Of a stretch of 64,000 nt of DNA, positions 25,474 through 33,532 are shown piece after piece. Under the pieces are notes generated by a model that was not told the DNA's origin, ran no database searches, and worked only from the letters and a program-made list of their open reading frames with translations. Source of the stretch: Mongoliimonas terrestris (GTDB lineage Bacteria; Pseudomonadota; Alphaproteobacteria; Rhizobiales; Pleomorphomonadaceae). The stretch lies in assembly GCF_001927285.1 (NCBI RefSeq), contig NZ_MSIG01000012.1, positions 62,001-126,000 on the forward strand. Reading direction: 5' to 3'. A program made the position numbers and the translations under genes. Each line of letters begins with the position of its first letter. Position 1 is the first letter of the stretch.

Positions 25474-26409
25474 TCAGTGATCGCGCCCGCCCCGCGCGGT
25501 GCGGGACGGCGGCTCGCCGTAATAGGCCGCGTAGGTCGCGGCGAAACGGCCGAAGTGCAGGAAGCCCCATTTGGCGGCGATGTCCGTCACCGTGGCGCCG
25601 GTGCGGGCGGCGGCCAGCAGGTCGCGGCGTGCCCCGTCCAGCCGCCGGCTGCGCAGCCAGGTCCCCGGCCCCACCCCGACCGTGCGCATGAAGGCCTCGC
25701 GCAGCACCCCCGGCGACACGCCCGCGCGGGCCGCCAGATCCGCCACCGTCAGGTCGTCGGCCTCGCTCGCCTCGGCGATGTCGCGCGCGGTCCGGAACAG
25801 GCGGGCGTCCGGCTCCACCCGGCGCGAGCGACTGCCGTGCGCGGACACCAGTCCGTGCACGAACTGCAGCCGGTCGAGCACCATGCCGGGCAGCACCGCC
25901 GCGAGATCGCCGCCCACACCGGCCTCCAGCGTGGCGAAATGGGAGAGCAGCGACATAAGCCACGACGACAGGAAGCCGAACGCCTCGCCGGCCGGCACCG
26001 TGCTCGGCGACGCCGCACCCGGCTCGGTCTCGCCGAGCGCCGTTTCCGCCGCGGCGATGAACAGAAGGTCGCTGTGGCTGCCGAAGGCGGCGGTCTGCTC
26101 CTCCGACCGGCGCAGGATGGCCAGCGTGTCCCCGCCGAGCGCCACCGCGTTCAGCCGCCACGGTCCGCGACCTCCAAGGCTGCAGGCGTAGACCACCTGG
26201 CCCGATGGGGGTGCGGTGCGCTGCTCCACCGGCAGGTTGATCCGCTCCCGGTGCACCGTCACCGGCCCGAGCGCGAGCGTCTCCAGCACGCCCCGGTACG
26301 CGCCGGGCGACAGCTGGCAGTAGGACTGCGACCACCCGTCGAGCCCGCGTTCCTGCTCGGCCGCATCCGCGTAGACCACCCTGGAATAGGGCGACGACAA
26401 TTCGGCCAT
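25474..26409 (-). CDS. AraC-family regulator, probable regulator of the amine dehydrogenase operon
   Basis: A 311-residue regulator with an N-terminal AraC-binding domain type 2 (VVYADAAEQERGLDGWSQSY, then RINLPVEQRTAPPSGQVVYA). The C-terminal AraC helix-turn-helix pair is LADLAARAGVSPGVLREAFMR and DIAAKWGFLHFGRFAATYAA. The second motif is of the EutR/FeaR type. FeaR-like regulators control aromatic amine catabolism, which fits the divergent amine dehydrogenase operon. I chose the ATG at 26409; the frame continues upstream across the operator repeats. Two 19-bp sites lie at 26431-26476. Confidence 0.88.
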   Translation of the reverse strand: MAELSSPYSRVVYADAAEQERGLDGWSQSYCQLSPGAYRGVLETLALGPVTVHRERINLPVEQRTAPPSGQVVYACSLGGRGPWRLNAVALGGDTLAILRRSEEQTAAFGSHSDLLFIAAAETALGETEPGAASPSTVPAGEAFGFLSSWLMSLLSHFATLEAGVGGDLAAVLPGMVLDRLQFVHGLVSAHGSRSRRVEPDARLFRTARDIAEASEADDLTVADLAARAGVSPGVLREAFMRTVGVGPGTWLRSRRLDGARRDLLAAARTGATVTDIAAKWGFLHFGRFAATYAAYYGEPPSRTARGGRDH

Positions 26410-26430
26410 GGCAGCCCCCGCTTGCACACA

Positions 26431-26476
26431 CCGCCCATCGATGCGGCAGCTTCTGGCCTGCCCATCGATTAGGCAG
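26431..26476. promoter_or_regulatory. Two 19-bp operator-like repeats between araC-type regulator and amine dehydrogenase operon
   Basis: CCGCCCATCGATGCGGCAG (26431-26449) and CTGCCCATCGATTAGGCAG (26458-26476) match at 16 of 19 positions and start 27 bases apart. Each copy is itself an imperfect or perfect inverted repeat (CTGCC-N9-GGCAG in the second). They lie 22-67 bases before the regulator start and 85-130 bases before the aauB start, an ideal place for a shared operator. Confidence 0.65.
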
Positions 26477-26560
26477 ACATGTACGCCCAAACCGGATAGC
26501 CCCGTCAAGAGCGACAGCCGTAGGGTCTGCGGGAGAGCCCAAACGCGGGAGGCATCCACG

Positions 26561-27697
26561 GTGTTCTTGAGATCCATCTTCGCAGTCGCGGCGTCCGTCG
26601 CCCTCTCGGCTCCGGCCCTTGCGCAGGACCCGCTCCCCCCGGAGACATTCGGCGTCATGTCGGCCATTGCGCCCGGCCCGAACGTGATCGTCTACCAGGA
26701 GAGCCTGTCCGGTCCGGGCAGCCTCGTGGTGCTCGGCGCCGACGATCTGGCCATGAAGGGCACCATGCCGAGCGGCAGCTTCGGCACCATGCTGGTGGAC
26801 CCGGCCGGCAAGGTCGCCTACTCCCTGTCGACCTTCCTGAAGCGCTACGCCTACGGTCCGATGGAGACCGTGCTGCAGATCTACGACGTGGACACGCTGA
26901 CCGTGAAGTCGGAGGTGATCCTGCCGCCGAAGGGCGTCATGGCGCTCTCCTACGCCGCCCTCCTCCAGCAGAGCGCCGACGGCAAGTTCATCTTCGCCCA
27001 GAACGCCACGCCCGCCTCGTCCGTCACCGTCGTCGACCTCGCCGCCGGCGCGGTGGCGCAGGAGATCCCGACGCCCGGGTGCTGGGGCATCTATCCGGCC
27101 ACCACCGGCAGCAGCTTCAGCACCATCTGCGGCGACGGCAGCCTGATGACCTACGCCCTCTCCGCCGACGGCAAGACCGCCACGGAGACCGTCGGCCTCG
27201 ACATCTTCGACCCGGACGCCGATCCGGTGTTCGCCACCACCGCCCGGTCCGAGGCGGGCATCGTGATGGTGACCTTCCTCGGCAACGTCATCATCGCCTC
27301 CGACGCCGACGGCACCCCGAAGAAGGTGGACAGCTTCTCGCTGACCGAGGGCGTCGAGGGCGGCTGGGTGCCGGGCGGCTACAATCTCGTCACCTACAGC
27401 AGCGGCCTGAAGCTCCTGTTCGTGCTGATGCATTCCGGCGGCTACGACGGCAGCCACAAGAACCCGAGCGAAGAGGTCTGGGCCGTCGACCTCGCCAAGA
27501 AGGCCGTGGTCGGCCGCATGCCGCTCGCCGGCGCCCTGTCGATCACCGCCGCGCCCGGCGACAAGCCGGTGCTCTACACCCTGATGGCCGACATCAAGCT
27601 GGTCCGCCACGAGCTCGACCTCGCCGCCTACGCCACCAAGGTCGCCGGCGAACTGCCGCTCGTCGACCTGCCCTTCCTCGCCACGGCCACCCCATGA
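26561..27697 (+). CDS. aauB: Amine dehydrogenase large (beta-propeller) subunit, TTQ-dependent
   Basis: Periplasmic large subunit of a tryptophan-tryptophylquinone amine dehydrogenase. It folds as a seven-bladed propeller that holds two light subunits. The 378-residue precursor has a Sec signal peptide ending in ALA-QDPLPPE (about residue 21). Its body has the family's start ETFGVMSAIAPGPNVIVYQE and repeated DGK/GTPKKVD blade strands. The start is a GTG with CGGGAGG about 8 bases upstream; earlier in-frame codons cross the operator repeats. The stop overlaps the next start (ATGA). The partner light subunit suggests aromatic amines as substrates. Confidence 0.87.
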   Translation: MFLRSIFAVAASVALSAPALAQDPLPPETFGVMSAIAPGPNVIVYQESLSGPGSLVVLGADDLAMKGTMPSGSFGTMLVDPAGKVAYSLSTFLKRYAYGPMETVLQIYDVDTLTVKSEVILPPKGVMALSYAALLQQSADGKFIFAQNATPASSVTVVDLAAGAVAQEIPTPGCWGIYPATTGSSFSTICGDGSLMTYALSADGKTATETVGLDIFDPDADPVFATTARSEAGIVMVTFLGNVIIASDADGTPKKVDSFSLTEGVEGGWVPGGYNLVTYSSGLKLLFVLMHSGGYDGSHKNPSEEVWAVDLAKKAVVGRMPLAGALSITAAPGDKPVLYTLMADIKLVRHELDLAAYATKVAGELPLVDLPFLATATP

Positions 27698-28224
27698 ACG
27701 GCGGGCTCCTCTTCCTGGCGGCCGGCGGCGCGGTGGTGTTCACCGCCCTCCTGTTCGCCCGGGCGCTCGTCCACAAGCTCTCGGACGTGACCGCCTTCTC
27801 CGGCTTCGTCGCCGACTACGGGATCCTGCCGGAGCGCTTCGTGCGCCCGGCCACCCTCGGCCTCGTCGCCGCCGAGGGCGCCATCCTCGTCGCTCTCGTG
27901 GTGCCGGCGCTCTGGCCCGTCGGGCCGGTGCTCGCCGCCTTGATGCTCCTCGCCTACGCGGCGGCCATCGGCCAGGCGGTCCGCATGGGCCGGCGCTGGA
28001 TCGAGTGCGGCTGCGGCGGCGCGGTGCAGCCGGTGTCCTGGGGGCTGGTCGGCCGCAATGTGGCCCTCGCCGCCCTGGCCCTCCTCGGCGCCGCCGGCTC
28101 GCCCTTCTCCCTTGACGTCGGCGAGGCCACCGCCGTGATCGCCAGCGGCTTCACGGTCTTCCTCGGCTATCTCCTGGTCGAGCAGATCCTCGGCAACGCC
28201 GCCTACCTCAAGCCCCGCACCTGA
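27694..28224 (+). CDS. mauE: MauE-type membrane protein for amine dehydrogenase maturation
   Basis: Membrane protein needed with MauD to form the six disulfides of the light subunit in the periplasm. The 176-residue product has about four or five hydrophobic segments. It also has the family motif RRWIECGCGGAVQPVSWGLVGRN (about 104-126), whose Cys pair is likely redox-active, and SFLGYLLVEQIL-like sequence near the end. The start ATG overlaps the large-subunit stop by 4 bases. Confidence 0.87.
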   Translation: MNGGLLFLAAGGAVVFTALLFARALVHKLSDVTAFSGFVADYGILPERFVRPATLGLVAAEGAILVALVVPALWPVGPVLAALMLLAYAAAIGQAVRMGRRWIECGCGGAVQPVSWGLVGRNVALAALALLGAAGSPFSLDVGEATAVIASGFTVFLGYLLVEQILGNAAYLKPRT

Positions 28225-28257
28225 GCGACCCGCGTCCCAGTCAAAGGTCTTCGATCC

Positions 28258-28857
28258 ATGAATGCACTCACCTTCGTCGTGGCGGTCCTGGTCCTGATGG
28301 TCATCGGGCTCACCGTCGCGCTGTTCGCCCTCGCCCGTCAGGTCGGCGTGCTCTTCGAGCGGGTCTCGCCCATGGGCGCCCTCGTCAACGACACCGGCCC
28401 CAAGGTGGGCGACGCCTCGCCGGTCTGGCGGCTGAAGAGCCTCACCGGCGGCGAAATCACCATCGGTCCGCGCGCCGACCGGTCCACCCTCGTCTTCTTC
28501 CTGTCGCCCACCTGCCCGGTCTGCAAGAAGCTGCTGCCCGTGCTCCAGTCCGTCCGCACCGCCGAGAAGAGCTGGATGGACGTGGTGCTCGCCTCCGACG
28601 GCGAGCGCGCCAAGCACGAGCGCTTCATCGAGACCGCCGGCCTCAAGGCCTTCCCGTACGTGCTCTCTGAAGAGCTCGGCATCTCCTACCGCGTGTCGCG
28701 CCTGCCCTTCGCGGTCCTCATCGACCCGGCCGGCATCATCCGCGCCAAGGGCCTCGTCAACAACCGCGAGCAGTTGGAGAGCCTCTTCAACGCCAAGGAA
28801 ATGGGCGTCGCCTCCATCCAGGACTACCTCGGCGGCGCTCCCGTCGCCAGCCACTGA
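28258..28857 (+). CDS. mauD: MauD-type thioredoxin-like maturation protein
   Basis: Membrane-anchored periplasmic disulfide protein that works with MauE on the Cys-rich light subunit. The 199 residues start with a hydrophobic anchor (FVVAVLVLMVIGLTVALFAL, about 5-24). A thioredoxin fold follows, with the active-site motif FFLSPTCPVCKKLLPVLQS and a cis-proline region VSRLPFAVLIDPAG. The C-terminus is IQDYLGGAPVASH. It lies 33 bases after mauE and 32 before the light-subunit gene. Confidence 0.9.
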   Translation: MNALTFVVAVLVLMVIGLTVALFALARQVGVLFERVSPMGALVNDTGPKVGDASPVWRLKSLTGGEITIGPRADRSTLVFFLSPTCPVCKKLLPVLQSVRTAEKSWMDVVLASDGERAKHERFIETAGLKAFPYVLSEELGISYRVSRLPFAVLIDPAGIIRAKGLVNNREQLESLFNAKEMGVASIQDYLGGAPVASH

Positions 28858-28889
28858 ACCCGCACCAATCCCGAAGAGGAGCCACGGCC

Positions 28890-29429
28890 TTGACCGGTTT
28901 CTTCGACACAATGCTCGCCCGGCTGGACCGGCTGACCGAGACGGGGGCCCGCCGGGTCGCCCAGACCAGCGGCCGCCGCAGTTTTCTCGCCAAGGCCGGG
29001 ACGCTGATCCTCGGCGGCGCCCTCGCCCCCATGCTGCCGTTCGACAAGAGCCACGCCACCGGCACCGGCGGCGGCGTGGCCACGGGCTCGGACCCGCTCC
29101 AATGCGACTACTGGCGCTACTGTTCGCTCGACGGCACCCTCTGCACCCAGTGCGGCGGCAGCCTCAGCATGTGCCCGCCGGGCTCGGAAGCCTCCACCGT
29201 CAGCTGGGTCGGCACCTGCCGCAACCCGGACGACACCCGGGACTACCTGATCAGCTACAACGACTGCTGCGGCAAGACCTTCTGCGGCAATGCAACCTTC
29301 TGCAACTTCAATGAAGGCGAGAAGCCCGGCTACCGGATGGCGCTCCACAACGACATCAACTGGTGCATGGCCAACACGTCCGTCGGCTATCATTGCACCG
29401 TGGCGGTGCTGGTCGGCCTCGCCGAGTGA
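28890..29429 (+). CDS. aauA: TTQ amine dehydrogenase light subunit (aromatic-amine-type)
   Basis: Catalytic subunit that carries tryptophan tryptophylquinone and oxidises primary amines to aldehydes. The 179-residue precursor starts at a TTG with AGGAG about 8 bases before it. It has a twin-arginine signal (GRRSFLAKAGTLILGGALAP, 28-47) and a mature part with 12 Cys, enough for the family's six disulfides. The two TTQ-forming residues are Trp106 (TVSWVGTC) and Trp158 (DINWCMAN), 52 apart against 51 in characterised enzymes. DYLISYNDCCGKT and the ending YHCTVAVLVGLAE resemble aromatic amine dehydrogenase more than methylamine dehydrogenase. Confidence 0.9.
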   Translation: MTGFFDTMLARLDRLTETGARRVAQTSGRRSFLAKAGTLILGGALAPMLPFDKSHATGTGGGVATGSDPLQCDYWRYCSLDGTLCTQCGGSLSMCPPGSEASTVSWVGTCRNPDDTRDYLISYNDCCGKTFCGNATFCNFNEGEKPGYRMALHNDINWCMANTSVGYHCTVAVLVGLAE

Positions 29430-29457
29430 CCGGCGCCGGGACACCCGGAGAGGTGCG

Positions 29458-29973
29458 ATGATCCCTCGTTCCCGTCCCCCGCGGCGTGCTGTCCTGCCGC
29501 TTGCCGCCGCCACGCTCGTCCTGGCGGTGGCGGCCGGCGGCCCTACCGGTCCGGCCCGGTCCGCCCAGCCGGACTGGGCGGCCACCAATTACACGCCGCG
29601 CACCAACTACGTGCTCCGCTGCAGCGGCTGCCACGGGATCGCCGGCACGGGTGCGGCGGCGAAGGCCGGCGTGCCGGATCTCGCCGGCTATGTGGGCGCC
29701 TTCGCGGCCGATCCGGACGGACGCTCCTACATGACCCGGGTGCCGGGCGTGCGGAGCGCCAACCTCGATCCGGCCAAGACCGCCGCCGTCCTCAATTACG
29801 TGCTGGAGGCCTTCGCCGGCCCGTCCCTCAAGCCAGGCACGCCTCTCTTCACCGCCGAGGAGGTCGCGGCCGCCCAGGCCCTGCCGCGCACCGACATCGT
29901 GGCGCTCCGCCGCCAGGTGGTCGCCCGGTTGAAGGCCGACGGCGTTCCCGTCGCGGCCTATCCCTGGCCCTGA
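29458..29973 (+). CDS. Small periplasmic c-type cytochrome, likely electron acceptor of the amine dehydrogenase
   Basis: A 171-residue protein with a signal peptide (LPLAAATLVLAVAAGG, cleaved near ARSAQPDW) and one haem-binding CSGCH motif near residue 55. A possible Met ligand lies in SYMTRVPGVRSANL. It is the last gene of the operon, 28 bases after the light subunit, and probably passes electrons onward to the respiratory chain. It is not MauG, which is a di-haem protein of about 370 residues. Confidence 0.83.
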   Translation: MIPRSRPPRRAVLPLAAATLVLAVAAGGPTGPARSAQPDWAATNYTPRTNYVLRCSGCHGIAGTGAAAKAGVPDLAGYVGAFAADPDGRSYMTRVPGVRSANLDPAKTAAVLNYVLEAFAGPSLKPGTPLFTAEEVAAAQALPRTDIVALRRQVVARLKADGVPVAAYPWP

Positions 29974-30006
29974 CGGGCGACCTGACCGCAACACCCAGAA
30001 CGCAAA

Positions 30007-30031
30007 AAAGGCGGCCCGCACGGCCGCCTTT
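30007..30031. terminator. Bidirectional terminator between the cytochrome gene and efp
   Basis: A perfect 10-bp stem AAAGGCGGCC / GGCCGCCTTT with a 5-base loop (CGCAC). Reading leftward it runs into a T-run (complement of AAAAAA at 30004-30009), which makes a strong intrinsic terminator for efp. Reading rightward TTTCGCTT follows, so it serves both convergent operons. Confidence 0.85.
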
Positions 30032-30063
30032 CGCTTGTGTCCAGTGAACCGCCACGCCGACCG

Positions 30064-30633
30064 TCAGTCCTTGGCGCGCTCCACATAGGAGCCGTCGACG
30101 GTCATCACCACGATGCGGGTGCCGGTCGTCACGAACGGCGGCACGTTGGTGCGCACGCCGTTGGAGAGCACCGCCGGCTTGTAGCTGGAGGTCGCTGTCT
30201 GGCCCTTCATGGCCGGCTCGGTCTCCACCACCTCCAGCACCACGCGCGCCGGCAGCTCGATCGACACCGGCACGTCGTTGTAGACGCCCACATGGCATTC
30301 CATGTTTTCGGCGAGATAGGCCGACTGGTCGCCGATCACGTCCTTCGGCACGGAGATCTGCTCGTAGCTCTCCATGTTCATGAAGGCGAAGCCCTGCTCG
30401 TCCTCGTAGAGATAGGTGTAGGGCCGCTCGTCGATAAAGGCGCGCTCCACCTGCTCGGTCGTCTTGTAGCGCACCGAAACCTTGGTGCCGTCGACGATGC
30501 GGCGCATGTCGATCTGCGTGGTCGGCGTGCCCTTGCCCGGGTGGAAGTTTTCCGCCGAGAGCACAACGTGGAGCTTGTCGTCGAGCTCCACCACGTTGCC
30601 CTTGCGGATCTGGCTGGCGATGACCTTGACCAT
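30064..30633 (-). CDS. efp: Elongation factor P
   Basis: Rescues ribosomes stalled at polyproline stretches. The 189 residues show the KOW-like N-terminal domain with the modification loop SAENFHPGKGTPTTQ, where Lys34 is the residue lysinylated by EpmA, then the OB domains ending VMTVDGSYVERAKD. I chose the ATG at 30633 (MVKVIASQIRKGNVVE); earlier in-frame codons lie over the divergent epmA leader. The modifying ligase epmA is encoded divergently right next to it. Confidence 0.96.
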   Translation of the reverse strand: MVKVIASQIRKGNVVELDDKLHVVLSAENFHPGKGTPTTQIDMRRIVDGTKVSVRYKTTEQVERAFIDERPYTYLYEDEQGFAFMNMESYEQISVPKDVIGDQSAYLAENMECHVGVYNDVPVSIELPARVVLEVVETEPAMKGQTATSSYKPAVLSNGVRTNVPPFVTTGTRIVVMTVDGSYVERAKD

Positions 30634-30749
30634 GGCGTAATCGATGTCTCGAGTTGTCGGCAAAAACGGATCGGCCCACGCCGGTGGTCCGGCGCGGCCT
30701 CTTGCTGGCGTCTCTCCTGACATTTTCGAGCCGGAAAAGGAAGAGGGCA

Positions 30750-31823
30750 TTGACGGGCAATTCGACGGGCCGTGCCGCAGAGCCAGCCGCCTCGCCCTGG
30801 TGGTCGCCGGAGCGGCACGCCGCCCGCCGCCCCTTCCTGGCTGCCCGCAGCCGCCTGAAGGCCGCCGTGCGGCGCTGGTTCGAGGACGAGGGCTTCACCG
30901 AAGTGGAATGCCCCGCCCTGCAGGTTTCCCCCGGCAACGAGGCGCACCTCCACGCCTTCGCCACCGACCTCGTCGGCCTCGACGGCAGCCGTCGGACCCG
31001 ATACCTGCACACGTCGCCGGAGTTCACCGCCAAGAAGCTTCTCGCCGCCGGCGAGACGCGGATCTTCGACTTTGCCCGCGTCTTCCGCAACCGCGAGGGC
31101 GGCCCGCTGCATTCGCCGGAGTTCACGCTCCTGGAATGGTATCGCGCGAACGCGCCCTACACGGCGCTGATGGACGACTGCGCCGCCCTCCTCCGCCTCG
31201 CCGCTGACACGCTTGACGTGGACCGGTTCCAGTGGCGCGGCCGCACCGCCGACCCGCGCGCCACGCCGGAGCGCCTCACCGTCGCGGAAGCCTTCGCCCG
31301 CCACGCCGGCCTCGACCTCCTGGCCACCCTCACGGACAACCCCGCCGCCCCGGACCGCGAAGCCCTCGGCCGACAGGCCGCCGCCGCGGGCTATCGGGTC
31401 GTCGCCGACGACAGCTGGACCGACATCTACTCCCGCGTCCTCGTCGAGGCGGTGGAGCCCCACCTTGGCTTCGGCCGGGCCACCATGCTCTGCGAATACC
31501 CGGTGTGCGAAGCCGCCCTCTCCCGCCCCTGCGCCCACGACGGCCGGGTTGCGGAGCGCTTCGAGCTCTATGTCTGCGGCGTGGAACTTGCCAACGCTTT
31601 CGGCGAACTCACCGACCCGGTGGAGCAGCGCCGCCGTTTCGAGGAGGAGATGGCGCTCAAGGCCGCGCTCTATGGCGAGCGCTATCCGATCGACGAGGAC
31701 TTCCTCGCCGCTCTCGCCCACATGCCGCCGGCTGCCGGCATCGCCCTCGGCTTCGAGCGGCTGGTCATCGTCGCCGCCGGCGCCCGCTCCATCGACGACG
31801 TCGCCTGGGCGCCGGTGGTCTGA
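30750..31823 (+). CDS. epmA: EF-P beta-lysine ligase EpmA (PoxA/GenX)
   Basis: A lysyl-tRNA-synthetase paralogue that attaches (R)-beta-lysine to Lys34 of EF-P. The class II aminoacyl-tRNA synthetase core is present without the anticodon domain: VECPALQVSPGNEAHLHAF, LHTSPEFTAKKLLAAG, FDFARVFRNREGGPLHSPEF (motif 2) and AGIALGFERLVIVAAGA (motif 3). I prefer the TTG at 30750 (357 residues), preceded by GGAAGAGGG. A start at 30654 is possible but would overlap efp. The aminomutase partner EpmB is not in the window. Confidence 0.92.
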   Translation: MTGNSTGRAAEPAASPWWSPERHAARRPFLAARSRLKAAVRRWFEDEGFTEVECPALQVSPGNEAHLHAFATDLVGLDGSRRTRYLHTSPEFTAKKLLAAGETRIFDFARVFRNREGGPLHSPEFTLLEWYRANAPYTALMDDCAALLRLAADTLDVDRFQWRGRTADPRATPERLTVAEAFARHAGLDLLATLTDNPAAPDREALGRQAAAAGYRVVADDSWTDIYSRVLVEAVEPHLGFGRATMLCEYPVCEAALSRPCAHDGRVAERFELYVCGVELANAFGELTDPVEQRRRFEEEMALKAALYGERYPIDEDFLAALAHMPPAAGIALGFERLVIVAAGARSIDDVAWAPVV

Positions 31824-31893
31824 TCCGCGGACCATCCCCCGGCCGCCTGTCCCGGATCGACACGATCGTCACGGCGGGGCTTCCTCCGTTGCA

Positions 31894-31909
31894 TTAAGCA
31901 TGTTTTAAC
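31894..31909. promoter_or_regulatory. Perfect CtrA full site TTAA-N7-TTAAC
   Basis: TTAAGCATGTTTTAAC fits the CtrA consensus TTAA-N7-TTAA(C) exactly. It ends 45 bases before the ATG of the secreted-protein gene at 31955, the position where CtrA sites often overlap the -35 of activated promoters. The surrounding DNA is very GC-rich, so chance occurrence is unlikely. Confidence 0.6.
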
Positions 31910-31954
31910 CGTGCCACGCTCCGCCCCCGAGACCCACCGACCGAGGGACATGCC

Positions 31955-32440
31955 ATGGCCCGCCTGCTCCTTGTGCTTCTTTCGATGCTGGTCGCCTGCC
32001 CGGCCCTGACGACGGCTGCCGCCGCCGACTGGCAGACCTACACCAACGCCCGCTTCGGCACGACGATCGACTATCCGGCGGACATCTTCCTGCCGACGCC
32101 CGACCCGGAGAACGGCGACGGCCGCCGCTTCGTGTCCGCCGACGGCGAGGCCATGGTCACGGTGTTCGGCGGCTACAACGTGGACCGCCTCTCCCTCACC
32201 GACCTCCTCGCCGCAGCCAACGAGGACGTCAGCGACGGGGAGATCACCTACCAGACCAACGGCCCCCGCTGGTTCGTCATGTCTGGCTTCCAGAACGGCA
32301 AGATCTTCTACCGCAAGCTGATGCTCACCCGCACCCTGGACGTCGCCCACACGGTGGAGATCATCTACCCCGCCGACGCCAAATCCACCTACGACACCCT
32401 CACCGCCCGCATCTCCAAGTCGCTGACCTGGAAGTTCTGA
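31955..32440 (+). CDS. Small secreted protein of unknown function
   Basis: A 161-residue protein with a clear Sec signal peptide (MARLLLVLLSMLVACPALTT, cleaved near AAAADW). The mature part (WQTYTNARFGTTIDYPADIF, GYNVDRLSLTDLLAAANED and the C-terminal DTLTARISKSLTWKF) is of a kind often seen as a periplasmic 'hypothetical' in Hyphomicrobiales. No enzyme motif is recognised. A GAGGGACATGCC stretch lies before the ATG. The perfect CtrA site upstream suggests cell-cycle-linked expression. Confidence 0.75.
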   Translation: MARLLLVLLSMLVACPALTTAAAADWQTYTNARFGTTIDYPADIFLPTPDPENGDGRRFVSADGEAMVTVFGGYNVDRLSLTDLLAAANEDVSDGEITYQTNGPRWFVMSGFQNGKIFYRKLMLTRTLDVAHTVEIIYPADAKSTYDTLTARISKSLTWKF

Positions 32441-32893
32441 CGCGGCCGGCGACGGGTCGATCGGGCGCCGCCGCCGATCGTCATGGTCCGCGAAGGCGGA
32501 CCAGCCACGCGTTCCCCGGCCACCGCATATGCGTGGATGGTCCGGCGATACCGGACCATGACGAGGTTGGAGCAAACACGCCGGCGCCTGTTCGAAATCG
32601 TCACCCCGGCGAACGCCGGGGTCCAACCGCACGCCCCATCACCCACGCCAGCCAACATCCGGCCTGCGTTCGTTGGATCCCGGCTTTCGCCGGGATCACG
32701 AGGTCGGTTGCGGCATCACGCGCGCGCCGTATCGGATCAAGCTGTGCTCATCCGCCCCAACCCCGATCGTCATGGTCCGCGAAGGCGGACCACCCACGCA
32801 TTCCCCGGCAACCGCGCACGCTTGGACTGCCCCGCCCAGCCGGACAATCACGAGGGCCACAGATCGGCGCGGCCGAAAACGCCCGCCCCTTGC
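32441..32893. repeat. Palindromic-repeat-filled gap of 453 bp, no gene
   Basis: No coding region. The gap holds three sets of palindromes: a two-armed copy of the 32-bp element at 32479-32510 and 32531-32563 whose arms pair with each other; a two-armed GTCATCCCGG-type element at 32601-32625 and 32674-32700 (CCCCGGCgaacGCCGGGG and GATCCCGGCtttcGCCGGGATC); and a further 32-bp copy at 32768-32799 with a degenerate partner at about 32815-32855. Confidence 0.8.
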
Positions 32894-33421
32894 CTAATGC
32901 CCCGCGAACTCGATCAGCGTGCGCACCGGCACGTCGAGCGCGCGCAGCTTGTCCGCGCCGCCGAGGTCCGGCAGGTCGACGATGAAGCAGGCGGCTTCCA
33001 CCACGGCGCCGAGGCTGCGGATCAGGGTGGCGGCGGCGACGGCGGTGCCGCCGGTGGCGATCAGGTCGTCCACCAGGATCACCCGCTCGCCCGGCAGGAT
33101 GGCGTCCTTGTGGACCTCCATCTCGTCCACCCCGTACTCCAGGCTGTAGGCGATCGACACCGTCTCGTGCGGCAGCTTGCCCTTCTTGCGGATCGGCACG
33201 AAGCCGGACGAGAGCTGGTGCGCCACCGCGCCGCCGAGGATGAAGCCGCGCGCCTCGATGCCGGCCACCTTGTCGATCTTACCGCCCGCCCAGGGCTGCA
33301 CCAACTCGTCCACCGTGCGGCGGAAGGCACGAGCATTGCCAAGCAGGGTGGTGATGTCGCGAAAGACGATGCCAGGCTTCGGATAGTCCGGAATGGCACG
33401 GATCGTGTCGGCAAGATTCAT
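32894..33421 (-). CDS. apt: Adenine phosphoribosyltransferase
   Basis: Salvages adenine to AMP with PRPP. The 175-residue product is of normal length, with the N-terminal IRAIPDYPKPGIVFRDITTL, the substrate loop GIEARGFILGGAVAHQL, and the PRPP motif RVILVDDLIATGGTAVAA. I chose the ATG at 33421 (MNLADTIRAIPDYP); the longer frame adds a low-complexity extension. It lies just downstream of mtnP in the same direction, so both handle adenine released by methylthioadenosine breakdown. Confidence 0.96.
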   Translation of the reverse strand: MNLADTIRAIPDYPKPGIVFRDITTLLGNARAFRRTVDELVQPWAGGKIDKVAGIEARGFILGGAVAHQLSSGFVPIRKKGKLPHETVSIAYSLEYGVDEMEVHKDAILPGERVILVDDLIATGGTAVAAATLIRSLGAVVEAACFIVDLPDLGGADKLRALDVPVRTLIEFAGH

Positions 33422-33532
33422 CGGTCGGTTTCCTCGCGCCGGCGGGGCCTTCGCCGGCCTCTGATCGCCTTTCCTACAACGGGCCGGCGGCGCCCGCGAG
33501 CCCAAAGCCCGGGCGCCCCGACCGGCCGGCGC

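Noticed and set aside
29458..29973. Cytochrome gene as a MauG replacement
   Set aside because: It has one haem motif and 171 residues; MauG is a di-haem protein about twice that size.
32441..32893. Repeat-filled gap as a CRISPR array or insertion sequence remnant
   Set aside because: The repeats are palindromic, irregularly spaced, without unique spacers, transposase or cas genes.
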